Source: Bryoerythrophyllum caledonicum (taxonomy: Eukaryota; Streptophyta; Bryopsida; Pottiales; Pottiaceae). Taken from it: a DNA stretch of 64,000 nucleotides. Position numbers and translations under genes: made by a program. Shown here piece after piece: positions 22,839 through 33,393 of this stretch; position 1 is the first letter of the stretch, and the number at the start of each line of letters is the position of its first letter. The stretch lies in assembly GCA_963971425.1 (NCBI GenBank), contig OZ020521.1, positions 2,606,501-2,670,500 of the forward strand, read 5' to 3'. The notes under the pieces were generated by a model. The model saw only the letters and a list, made by a program, of their open reading frames with translations, was not told the DNA's origin and did not search any database.

Positions 22839-23544
22839 ATTAGCGTGCAGGGTGCCACCAGCTAGACCAGTCAAGTGTAAGCACGCAAATTGGTTGGGAA
22901 AATGACCACAAAGAAATTGTACGAGTTTGCAAAAAGCTGCGGCGGATGTTGATGAGCGAAGCTTCTTCTACCGAGTTGTGGGCGGTCATGGAGTGCTAAA
23001 CGCAAGCTATTCCAATTTAGGCGACATCCAGATGGGAAACTATGAAATCACCAGGGACGTGTGGTATCAGAATTGGGAGAGGCCATTGATCCTGACCTTC
23101 GCAATGCCTTGCAATGGGAAGAACTCTAATGAAAGGAAATTTGGAAGGAGGAAGCAATTGACTTCCTTCTTGAGGAACTATGTAGTCCGGCGACTATGAA
23201 GACTCTCAAAGTACTTTGGAATTCATTCATGTTACGTACTCTAATAGACTCGGATGGGCCTCACTAGAGGACGCGAGCGGCTCATAAATTGCTTGATGAT
23301 GGGGCTGGAACAAGTGGTGAACCTAGTGGAGCTGATGCGTGATGAAGTGGAGCATAGGCAAATAGAATGCAGATGAAGGCGTAGCATTCATAAACATTTT
23401 GTATGTTGCGGCATTGTCAAAGGCAATATAAGGACATGTTTAAAGCGGTTATCCAATTCGAGTAGTTGACTTTGAAACACTAAAATGATTTTGTAACATT
23501 TAATTTCCTCAATTTGCAAGAACTCAACTTTACATAGATATCAC

Positions 23545-23865
23545 ACGCCCGACCCAAAGGCGCGCGCATACGTACGCACCCAATCCTGGGTTGAGCGCAT
23601 GCGTCCGCGCCCGACCGTGTCTGTTTGCGCGTGCGACCCATACATCACGCGTACGAATCAAAGACGGCACGCGCCCAACCCTTGTTCGCTCGCGCCCGGC
23701 CACAGACTCGACGCGCTCGGCCTCCGTTCGTACGCGCCCGACCCCGTTCATACGCGCCCAACCATGATCTGTACGCGCTCGGCCACAATAAATGTACGCG
23801 CCGGATCATGATTGGTACGCGCCCGTCCCAGCTCGTTCGAGTGCGGCCTAGGATCGCATGCGCAT
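23545..23865 (+). promoter_or_regulatory. 21-bp array 3, upstream of copy B
   Basis: About 15 units, mostly 20-22 bp, with core CGCGCCCGACC or CGCGCTCGGCC on the plus strand. Copy B starts 170 bp further on. The DNA between array and ATG aligns with the same region of copy C (CTTTGGCCTGCA, GGGAAGTGTTT, ACGGTGTCTATTGACACC), so promoter and leader were duplicated along with the gene. The TATA box seen in copy C is not preserved here. Confidence 0.75.
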
Positions 23866-24417
23866 CTACCATAAGTTTGAGAATTGAACGACAATGGGCC
23901 CACTTTCCAGGCGCTTTGGCCTGCAACTGCTATGTGGCGGCTGCTTGCTTCGTACTATAGTCTATTGGGAAGTGTTTTACGGTGTCTATTGACACCCTTT
24001 TACTCACGGCACCGCTTCACGTTGGTTCTAAGTATGAATTCAAGTGGTCATTTTGAGATTCGGAATACCGAGAAGAGAATGAAGAACGACTGAGTAATGC
24101 GGGTCGGGTACGCAACCACAAGCAGAAGAAACGCCTTCACATATTCATCGATGATGAGTTGAAAGCATTCGAGGCTGGGGAGATAAACCAAGTCCGTGGA
24201 CATTTATAGAGTGTGCAAAGTATATTGTCTGGTGTCATTTGGGACCAATGTGGCCGCATTCGCAGTATTCGCAGTATTCGCAACTTTGGCGGTACGACAA
24301 GGGTAACTTAAATTACTGTACCAATGAAGTGTTCAAAGAGCGGTGTATCCAAGCGAACCAACACATCTACAACAAGGCAAAGGTTCATCACAACAAGGTG
24401 AATCTATCCATTATAGA

Positions 24418-26127
24418 ATTCTTCTGCAAACCTCTTGGATATTCTAGAACAGAATTCAGGGACAGAAAGAGCCTTGACCTAGAATGAAGATACCTGCTTC
24501 TTAAGCTCTTCTTGCCACCATTTGTGGTGCGCTCATTACGTTGTCGTGGAGAGAGAATTTGCCTTGGGAAAACACCGGGTTCTTGGCTGCTACCAACTTT
24601 GGTCAAAATATTAGGGAGGTGCTACAACTTTAAACTTCATCAATAAATAAAGATAGATAAGCCCTGATCTTCATCAAAATTCAAAATCTTGGTTCATCTT
24701 GATTAACTCTTGCAAGTAGTCAAACATACTAGTTGTATTAAATTAGGACAATAAAACCCCTCCTCACTAAAACAGACTCTTCTACCTCATCAATAGTTAT
24801 ATACTAATATGCAATAGCTTTCTAAAAAGCTAATATAGTAAGGCTTATATATCCAAAGTTTCAAAATCAAAATATCTTTACAACTATTCCTATAAAGAGT
24901 CAAAGTCACTACTCTAAATTGCTCAAGGTAGCCCGACCATTCCCCACTCAGACTAGCATAACTTTTGCAATAAAATTTGAAATCAAGTTTGTAACAGCTT
25001 TCTGTAAAGCTTAAAACAAGATAAACAAATAATCAAGTTTCAACTCTACTGGCTCTATATATAATGAACTATGGTTGCTCAAAGTTACTGATTGAAACTT
25101 GTGAGAAAAAAACCGCTCCTCCGAGAACACTACTTCAATCGATCAAGTGCCAAGGTTCCATAACAACTCGGATTTGAGCTTGTAATGGCTCATTGAAAAG
25201 CTTATACAATCACCTTTATACATATAAAGTTTCACTATCTCAATCTTTGTATACAAATTTCTACATAGAATGAAAGTTACTGCTCTCGAAAACTCATGGC
25301 AGCAATACCCTCTTTATTCAAATCCACACCACAGCTTCTGTATAACTCTGATTGGAAGGTGTGATAGCTTGTTGAAAAGCTATTAACAAGATCTATGACA
25401 CTCTAAAAACTGACATCAAAACTCAAAAAACTCTACATGTCCCTCTAGAAAATCCGAGCCTCTTTTTATACTAAAGGGAGGAGGCTTTGGCCGAGGGAGG
25501 AAGGAAGAAAAATCAAGGGCCTAAATCAACCCATTCCTCTCTAGCCTTCTGTTTTACTCAACTTGGTCACCAAAGCCCATTTACCTTCAAATCTCATCCA
25601 TAGCTTCCCACATAAGCCTAGTTTGACTTTAATTTCCTAACCTATAACTCTACTACAAGTTGGTACTGTATTTCTATCCCTAAACTAACCCCCAAACTTT
25701 ACAGTTTTTATTTATACTACAAACTATAATACCATAGCACTCTGTTTAAGTTTTTGATCTTAGAAGAGTTAGAGAATGGCTTAAATATCATTAGAGCCCA
25801 CGTATTGTCATCGACCGCGACTTGGTTCGATTGGCTGAGCATTTCGTTGCACCTTGCCGGTCCGAGTTCGATTCCTTGGCTTGTTTGAGCGGCTGGCGCT
25901 CGCGCAGTTAAGGGACTGCTGGAATCAACACGAAAATCAACTGGTGGACGCTCCTAAACCCTGAGCTAGTCACAAGATGTAGTAAAGATCCTCTAAGATA
26001 AGCTTCTGGTCTAGTAAAGTAATTGAGGATAAAGCCGTTTATTCTCCACAATTACCTTAACCAGCTACATTCCCCACTTTTCTTCTCAATCTTATTTTTT
26101 TATATTATGAATTGTATCACATCACAA
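24418..26127. mobile_element. Non-coding insertion of about 1.7 kb in copy B
   Basis: Copy C is continuous where copy B is interrupted, so this block is an insertion. It has no coding capacity. A motif of the form AGCTTnnTGnAAAGCTn recurs about every 160-180 bp (near 24815, 24993, 25185, 25367), which gives it a repetitive texture seen in some plant LTRs. It could be a solo LTR or a small non-autonomous retroelement. I could not define terminal repeats. The end near 26.1 kb is an approximate breakpoint. Confidence 0.45.
25800..26105 (+). mobile_element. Possible tRNA-derived SINE
   Basis: GGTCCGAGTTCGATTCC at about 25858 is an excellent Pol III B box, and TTGGCTGAGC about 30 bp upstream is a fair A box. 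A unique body follows and the segment ends in a T-rich tract near 26100. It lies inside the larger insertion in copy B. No target duplication was identified, so the call is tentative. Confidence 0.35.
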
Positions 26128-26700
26128 CAACGTATGGTGTGCTCGAAAGTTATACTTGGAGTAGTAGTCGATTAGAGGACAATGGAAATACAGCCAAACT
26201 CCAAGATGACACCAGTATCCACGACGACACTATCAATAGAGCGCAAGTTTCCAGGCGAAGCTTTAGGAAAAAAGACAAACGAGGTTGAAGTTCCAAACGA
26301 GGAAGTTGTGTGGTCTAACACTTCCAGTGACGACTCGGACACTGGATGCGACCCATCTTATTGCAAGCAGATTGAAGGCTTTATTGAATGCCAATGGCTC
26401 AATTCTGCCCTCTAAGAAACACCGACAATTGGAGAAGAATCCGGCAAGGAAGAAGATGCGGCTGAGATGGACGCCGTTGCATACGAGAACATCAATGAAA
26501 ACCTAGAGTCTTCGGATGATGTTCCAATTGGCCGCGAGGTTCATCTTGAACTTCTTGCTAAATATGAGCAGAGTTTACAGAGAAAAAAAAATCTAGTAGA
26601 TGAAGCCAGCCACAACAAATAAGAACTTTGAAAATTACGCGCACAACTCCAAGGATAAGGACGATCAAATTTAGGAATATGCGAAGTTGGTGTTTACTTT

Positions 26701-27940
26701 AAAGTTGTAGAATTTGATAGCAATGGAAATAGTGCCATGAATGATAAATGGGCAATTTTGTAATATTTAGAAATTATAGACCTCGAGAATTTTGTAATTC
26801 GCACTTCATTTGTAAATGGCTTGAGTTCAAAACAATGTTGTTTATCTATGATGTTAATCAAGTTTTTATGGTTCAACATGTTTTGGAATTTGAAACATGT
26901 AATAAAGTGAATGTTGTGTAAAATCTTGTATACGTTTAAATTAAATATTTGATGACTATATATTGATCTTCCATGATTGTACAACTTCATGCACTCCAAT
27001 CAATAAATTCACTTTTGTCTATTATTATTTATTCAATTCACTATTGTCATAATATGAGATTGCCGTTAAATTTGAAAATCCACTAGTGACTACAGTAGAA
27101 TAATTGAGAATTTTTTTGTAGTGGAATTTATATGATGTGTGGTAGAATAAAACTTCAATTTTGTCTCAAACATGCATGATTTGTACGTTTCATTGTGAAG
27201 ATAATTGATCATTGAAGACTAAACAATAAAAATCATGTTACTTACTTGCATAATAAATGATTTGTGATGTATCAAATTCCCCAATATTAATGCAACATTA
27301 TTATTCTTGGTTGAATATTAGATTATATGTAAATAATTGCTACGGCCTTCCAAAATGATAAGTGATGGCATTCTACCATACAAATTATCCATCTTATATC
27401 TAAATATGAGTATAAGTTTGTCATACAAATCAATTTCCATGCTAATTGAAGGTACCGACTCTCAAAAAAAAATCGGTAAGAAAGTATAAGTATTGTGTTT
27501 ATAACATTTTTAGAAGATGTTTTAAAAACATTATAGTGTTTGACTACTTTCCTTGAACATTTCAAAAATATTGGATTGTTAATGTTTTATTTGTACATAA
27601 ATCAAATTTTCACTACATGCTCAAAGATTTTTGGAAGATAAAAGTCAATTCATTTGAGCCAACCAAACAAATTCACTAAATTGTAAAAGTGCCAAATATG
27701 TTATTATATATCGTAACAGAAATGAAAATTTTCACATACAAATACCAATCTACCCACTCTATGCAATTTTTACTTTTATAGAATTCATGGGTACTGCAAA
27801 TTAGTTTGGATATTTAGATGACCCGTCATGTAAACTTGATTGCTGTTGACATTGACATTTCTACTTGTTGGAAATGGAATTTTTGAATTTAGTTTACATC
27901 AAGTTCTCCCCACTATGCTCGTGCTTGACACAAAAATGTG
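26701..27940. other. AT-rich intergenic DNA
   Basis: No gene, repeat array or element end recognised. Short open frames here are leucine- and isoleucine-poor shadows of AT-rich sequence. Confidence 0.5.
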
Positions 27941-27944
27941 CACG

Positions 27945-28081
27945 CCCGACCCTGCTCGAACGCGCCCGACGAGTCTCGTCTCATACGCGTGCGGCCGGAT
28001 TGCGTACCCGCGCAGGCATCTCGTATACGCGCGCCTCTAGGTTGTATGCGCCTACCATAGGTCACTGGTTTTCTATAAATA
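27945..28081 (+). promoter_or_regulatory. 21-bp array 4 plus TATA box, upstream of copy C
   Basis: Six to seven units with core CGCGCCCGAC, CGCGTGCGGCC or CGCGCGCCTCTAGG, spaced 19-25 bp, end about 20 bp before TATAAATA (28074-28081). The start codon of copy C follows 150 bp later. The arrangement mirrors that at 20.1-20.6 kb. Confidence 0.7.
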
Positions 28082-28230
28082 TGCGCTTTCCTAATTTTGG
28101 TCCCCACTTCCTATGCACTTTGGCCTGCAGCTGCCACTTGGTGGCTGCTTACTTGGCACTTTTGGGAAGTGTTTCACGGTGTCTATTGACACCTTTGTAT
28201 TCCCTCCACCTCGTCATGCCAATTTAAACC

Positions 28231-29163
28231 ATGGATCCTGGAGAGCCATCTACCACTCGCAATTCACTCGAAAAACAACAACGTGATAAACATCACGCAC
28301 GCAAAAAGCAGAAGAAGCGTCTTCACGTATTGATTAATGAAGAGCTGAAGGCATTTTCTGGTTTGGAGGTTGTTCCAAAACCGTGGACATTTGCACAATG
28401 TGCAAAGTATATTTGATGTTGTCATTTGGGGCACCTATGGCCATACTCGCGATATTCACTAATGCTGCGTACAAATAGGGCCGACTTAGGCTACTACACC
28501 AATGAGATCTTCAAGGAGCGTTGCATCCAAGTGTACCAACATATTTATGACGAGGCCAAAGTGCGTTGCAACTCGGTAAAATTTTCTATTTTATGGTTGG
28601 TTCATGCGGAGGTGGTACTTGGCATACCGGTTGATTGGAGGACAATGGAAATCCAAACATTCCAAGATGGCGCCAGTCATTGGATTGACAATACCGTATG
28701 TGCAGAAGTTTCCAGGAGAAGGTCTCGGGAGAACCATGGAAGTTGAACCTTTGAATGACAAAGTCAAGTGGTCTGAAACTTCAACTGACGACTCGGATAC
28801 TGGATGTGATCCTTCTGTGCGTAGGCAAAAAGAGTTATCCTTCAAATCAGGCTTGAGCAAAGAGCCGTCGATTTCGGAACAAGATGGTAAAGAAGGGGAT
28901 GCCTCAAAGACGGATGCGGTACCTGAGGAGGGCGTGGATACAAACAAAGAATCTCTGGAGGGTGACTTGGTAAACCGTGACAATTATCTTCGAGTTCTAA
29001 ATTGACTTCAGCAAAGTTTGAAGATAATTGAGGATCTAAGAGAAAAAGTTCAAGAAAAAGAAAAAGAAATTCTGGAATGCCATGAAGATATTCAAGAACT
29101 GAAGGAACAAGTTCGGGACAAGGACCGTCTTCTTGCATTTCTGACTGGCTATAGTGGAGTTTA
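28231..29163 (+). pseudogene. Same family, copy C, nearly intact
   Basis: Starts at ACCATGG (28231). N-terminal domain KKQKKRLHVLINEELKAF, WTFAQCAKYI, DLGYYTNEIFKERCIQVYQH, VHAEVVLGIPVDWRTM matches copy A. Lesions are a TGA where copy A has a Trp codon (28414-28416), a frameshift near 28450, a change of frame near 28660 and a TGA at 29003. The end (LREKVQEKEKEILECHEDI, ELKEQVRDKDRLL) is a strong coiled coil closing at 29163. There is no RING-like finger, so copies B and C are either shorter members or have lost it. Function unknown. Confidence 0.7.
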
Positions 29164-29467
29164 GAACTACAATAGTGCTAGAAATGTATATAGAGCAATG
29201 TTGAAACATTTTGGAACAAGAGCCTTCGGCAATTTTGTAACTGCCACTAAACATTGAGTGAAATTTTGTAGGTTCAATTAAACCTTGTATATTGAGTGAC
29301 ATCTTAGAAAATTGCGGATCAAAATTTACCCTATACCTTGTATATTTTGTGGAATTTTATAAGATTTTTGATATATCAAAATGTTAAGTGTTGCAATGTT
29401 TCAATTAATCGACGAACTAGTGCAAACCTTGAAGTATTTTGGAAGAATCTAAAACCGCGTGGGCTCA

Positions 29468-29610
29468 ACCTTTAGGGTACGCGCCCGACCCCACATTGTG
29501 CATGCCCGACCAAACATAGAACGCACCCGACCTCACATTGTGTGCACCCGGCCACACAGAGAACGCGCCCGACCCCACAGCGTGCGCGCCTGGCCCCACA
29601 CGCTCCTGCT
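29468..29610 (+). promoter_or_regulatory. 21-bp array 5, upstream of the hAT gene
   Basis: Six consecutive units of 21 bp: core CGCGCCCGACC, CATGCCCGACC, CGCACCCGACC, TGCACCCGGCC, then 10 variable bases that alternate between CACATTGTG-like and ACAGAGAA-like. The period is almost exact. It lies about 200 bp upstream of the hAT start, in the same orientation relation as the other arrays. No clean TATA box follows. Confidence 0.75.
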
Positions 29611-29806
29611 CTAGCACTATGTAAGAACCATATGCGATGTGCTTGACCCCCCTCACATCTTTGGCTTCGTGTCCTAGAACTCCTTATTGGGCTCTTTGCA
29701 CGAATCTACAAGTTTGTGAGTGACCTTTAGGTCCACATTTTCTATCAGCACATAATTTCCTATTACTTTTGGTGAACTGTTTTTGGCACAATATTTTACC
29801 GATTTT

Positions 29807-30965
29807 ATGGTGATGTCGTCCCAACAAATGGCTCAAACAAAGGAGAGGGCCCCATGGTTCACATTTAACAAGAAGGATCAAGTGACATGTGTTTGGTGCA
29901 ATTACACATTTGCATACAAACGTGGGAGGTGCATGTCACACTATGGGCATCCACAATGGACAAAGACTTTGTGCACTAAGGCCCCAACAGCTGTTAAGCC
30001 CTGTTTTAAAAGATGCGATAATATTATTCCTACTAGGATTACCGAGGCGGAGATCATTGGCCTTCCTAACGCACCAGCAACATGTTCCACTGAACCTTGT
30101 CTTAGCCAATCGATCCAATAAGGTAGTTTTTGGAAACTCGAAATGAGGAGAACGCGCAATCTACAAATCCTCCAAGCCAAGCAGCATCATCGACGCCAAG
30201 ATTTGTACGACAACGGAGCTTCCTGGAGGCTTACCAACTTGAAAAACGAAAAGAGTTGGACGAATTATAGGCACAATTTTTTTATGAAGCAAACGTTGCA
30301 TTCAACGTGGTTAGACATCCGACCTTCATTTAGGCCACACTCTCAACGTCAAAGGCGGGTTTTGATTATTCACCGCCATCATACAATGCCATGAGGACGA
30401 CATACATTGAGCCCCTATAAAAAAAGTGAAAGACCTTGTTGACAAGAAGACCGGTGTAGATATTGCCAAGTATGGGGCAACAATATGCTCAGACAAATGG
30501 GACAATGTTATCCGTCATAACATGAATATCATGCTCGTATGTCCAATGGGTGATATCTTCTTGGGGTCTATTGACACCACGGGTATGAAGAAATCTAACA
30601 CATATATAGGGGACCAATTGAAATTTTTTTATTCAAAAGCTTGGACCATTGAATGTGGTCCAAGTGTGCACCGATAATGTTTCAAACATGTTGGTGGCAA
30701 TGAAGAAGGTCACCGAGGAGTACCCGCACATATATACTCAAGGATGTTGCGCACATATTTTGGACCTCCTCCTCGAGGACTGGGGGAAGGAAGACATATT
30801 TGCAGACCTCGTCCAGAAGGCGAAAGAGATTGCATTGTATATCCCGAACCACCATGTGCCCATGACTCTTTTTCGACGATTTTCGCCAAAATTGTCTCTG
30901 TTGTGGCCGGCAGCAACAAGGTTTGCATGCAATTACATAATGATCCATTGACTCTTGGAAGTGGA
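29807..30965 (+). pseudogene. hAT-family transposase (BED finger, DUF659), broken
   Basis: MAQTKERAPWFTFNKKDQVT, CVWCNYTFAYKRGRCMSHYG is a partial BED-type zinc finger that would bind transposon ends. Then FFYEANVAFNVVRHPTFI, DYSPPSYNAMRTTYIEPL and the DUF659 core ICSDKWDN, FLGSIDTTG, VCTDNVSNM, CCAHILDLLLEDW, ending near TRFACNYIMIH where the dimerisation region would follow. It is split over at least three frames with several stops, and the C-terminal dimerisation domain is missing. Its promoter carries the same array as the kinase/RING-family genes, which is odd for a hAT element. Confidence 0.8.
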
Positions 30966-32481
30966 GAATGCCCTGGATATGGTTGTGCTAGACCTAGCAT
31001 AGATACCTATGTATCCTCTCTTTTCAAACTGTAGTGCAAAGAAGTTGCCGTAGAAGGTGGTCGAAGTTTGTTGAAAGTGTTTAGTAAGATCTTAGAGAGA
31101 GTTTATGTCTCACTTCAAAGGTTGATACCTTTCAATCTTTGTGGTCAAACTAAACAAAAAAATTATCACACACACTTGTACAATCCTAGTAGAAGATCCT
31201 ATGGTTAGATATGTAAAAACTTTGTTTATTTTCATTTTGTGTTGAATGCATTGAAACTAGTAGTTTTCAGTGAGTTTGGTTGCTAAAGTGTTGCGGCCCT
31301 TTAGGGGTTCATCTTTTCATCTTTATACATGTAGTTCCAATTAATAAAGTCATTTGATGTATACTTGTATGGCATATGCCTCAACCTCCTCCATCTCTCA
31401 TTTTCTTTATATTCTTGCAATAAGTTGTCTGGAATGTGACACATGTCTCACTTCCCTCCCTTTCCTAATAACAAATAATAGTGAAGGAGGGTAGGAACAT
31501 GCCTATCTCTCTACTATTAAATTGTTTAATGATTTTGTGGTGATTAAGAGCCTGGGAGGAAAGTAGGAACATGCCTATACCTTCAATCTCCTCAATGTTT
31601 TATAGTTTACGGTTACAAAGTGAGAGGTAGGCACTCGCCAGCCACTTCTACCCATATTTTGACAATGTTTTATTGTTTTGTGGTTACATGGAAGGGGTAA
31701 TACCTCCTTCACTATTTTTTTGAGTTTACATAGGAGAGAGTAGGCACTCACAATATTTCAAGATTATCAAATGTTTTTGGATCCAAGAAGAATGTTTTAG
31801 AAATGTAGCTTTCTCCCCCTATCAATGACTATTTTCCACACAAGATTATAAGAATTTAACCACGATGTCTACTTCCCTAAACTAGTGTTTTATAAGAGTT
31901 TTTTTCAACATTGTGTTTACATTGGAATAAGAATAGAGATATTTTGGAATGACCAAAATTTCTAAATTATTAAGGTGGATAGTACAAAAGTTTGTTTAAC
32001 ACAAAAAAAAAATCATGGATTATAGTCTTACAGAATGGTGTGTATTGGTTTATAATCTGCACATATCAACCATGGAGGAGTGCATGAAAAAGCTATCACA
32101 TATGGTGTTGTCGGTGGTTTATGTACACTCCACACAAGAGTGGATGGTCATAAAGAAAATGAGAGTGGTATCAGCAAGGCAAAAGGTTGTCCAATTCCAC
32201 CAGTGACTTTGCAAATAAGTAATGTACTTTACAAGGTTATTCTTAGGGTCCTTCATACTACAGGCTAAGTCCAAAAGTAGTGGCTGATCAAATTGCCTAG
32301 TACATGGTAACATTTTTTTAAGAGCCCTTGCATCAAGACAACAACCTCATGAGTCATAATGGAGTAAGTTCATTCAAACAAGAGTGGAAACCCAAAATCC
32401 CTCTGGCAAGCCATTTATAATTCAAAAGTAAAATGAGGCTCTTGGATTAGAAAGCGCTAGTCGTGCTCTAGAATATTTTAA
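30966..32481. other. AT-rich, no gene recognised
   Basis: Between 31440 and 31770 there are several degenerate copies of a unit containing GTAGGAACATGCCTAT or AGTAGGCACTC and a TTTTGTGGTTA block, about 100 bp apart. A short plus frame near 32080 (EKAITYGVVGGLCTLHTRVD) is not assignable. Confidence 0.35.
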
Positions 32482-32652
32482 TCTCTCTATATAATAAAAG
32501 GCCTATGGGTATTACCTAGGTATCACGCCATAGGACGCGGCAATATGTGGCATTTACTTTTATTATATTTAATTTTACTTTAAATTTTAACAATTTTAGT
32601 CACCTTACCTAAACTTACACCGCCTGTTGGGGACAACGGGGCGATGCACTAG
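32482..32652 (+). mobile_element. Mini-Helitron, 171 bp
   Basis: Starts TCTCTCTATATAATAAAAGG after an A and ends GCACTAG before a T, the A/T insertion site of Helitrons. A GC-rich imperfect hairpin (CGCCTGTTG with CAACGGGGCG) precedes the CTAG by 5 bp. No coding sequence. The ends are those of plant Helitrons; the hairpin spacing is a little short. Confidence 0.6.
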
Positions 32653-33393
32653 TACAATCAAACCTTGATAAGATCACACCTTCAACTTCACCAAAAATTG
32701 TGATATAAACAAGGTGTGACATATTTGATAATATCTTATTTGGTGGGTTCATGCATAATGTGATACTGTAAAAAAATTAATTTTAAAAATTAATTAAAAA
32801 ATAAAATAACAAGCTCTCAAAAGTAATATTTTGCAACCTAGATCAATCACCATCAAATGGCCATCACTCACAAAAAATAAAAGAATATGAATCACCATCA
32901 ATCCTCAACAACAAAGATTTTGCAATATGCATCCATCATATTGGATGACCATCCCACACGAAAACAAATCACCATCAATCTTGAATGGGCATGATTTTAC
33001 AATATACATTTATTACCATGACCACCAAAATAGATCACCAATGACCAATTCATATCACCAACAATGACTAGTCTCCTTCCCTCACAAGACCATATCACAA
33101 GCATCCAAGAACCCAACAAACTCTCAGTCTCTCACAAAAATTGAAGGTAAATTTCACATGATATAAGTCACTACTGAACATACCTCACGCCGGGCAATGA
33201 AAAAAATAATCAATGAAGATGCACAAAACAAAATAGGATGGCAACTGTAGGAGACGGAAATCGCGTCTAAACTAAGACCAAAGCCATGCATTGTAAAGGC
33301 AATCCAGATGCTCTATGACGGGACAATAAGGGGCTCTAATGGGACAACGACCAAGGAACATTGAGTTGAAAAGAGGGCAAATTTGGCAATATG
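32653..33393. other. No feature seen
   Basis: AT-rich DNA with repeated ATCACCATCAAT-type words between about 32840 and 33070, too loose to call a satellite. Confidence 0.4.

Larger units (their letters stand above)
24034..26700 (+). pseudogene. Same family, copy B, split by an insertion
   Basis: The left part (24034-24417) and right part (26128-26700) together align with copy C: KQKKRLHIFIDDELKAFEAG, CAKYIVWCHLGPMWPHSQYS, NLNYCTNEVFKERCIQANQH, then after the insertion RTMEIQPNSKMTPVSTT, SNTSSDDSDTGCDPS. It ends in a Glu/Lys-rich tail. Several frameshifts and stops are present. CAGTATTCG is triplicated near 24262. The RING-like end of copy A is not seen. It carries its own upstream array. 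Confidence 0.7.

Noticed and set aside
17821-29610. 21-bp arrays as CRISPR arrays
   Set aside because: Units are too short, the core is degenerate, there are no cas genes and the setting is eukaryotic with TATA boxes.
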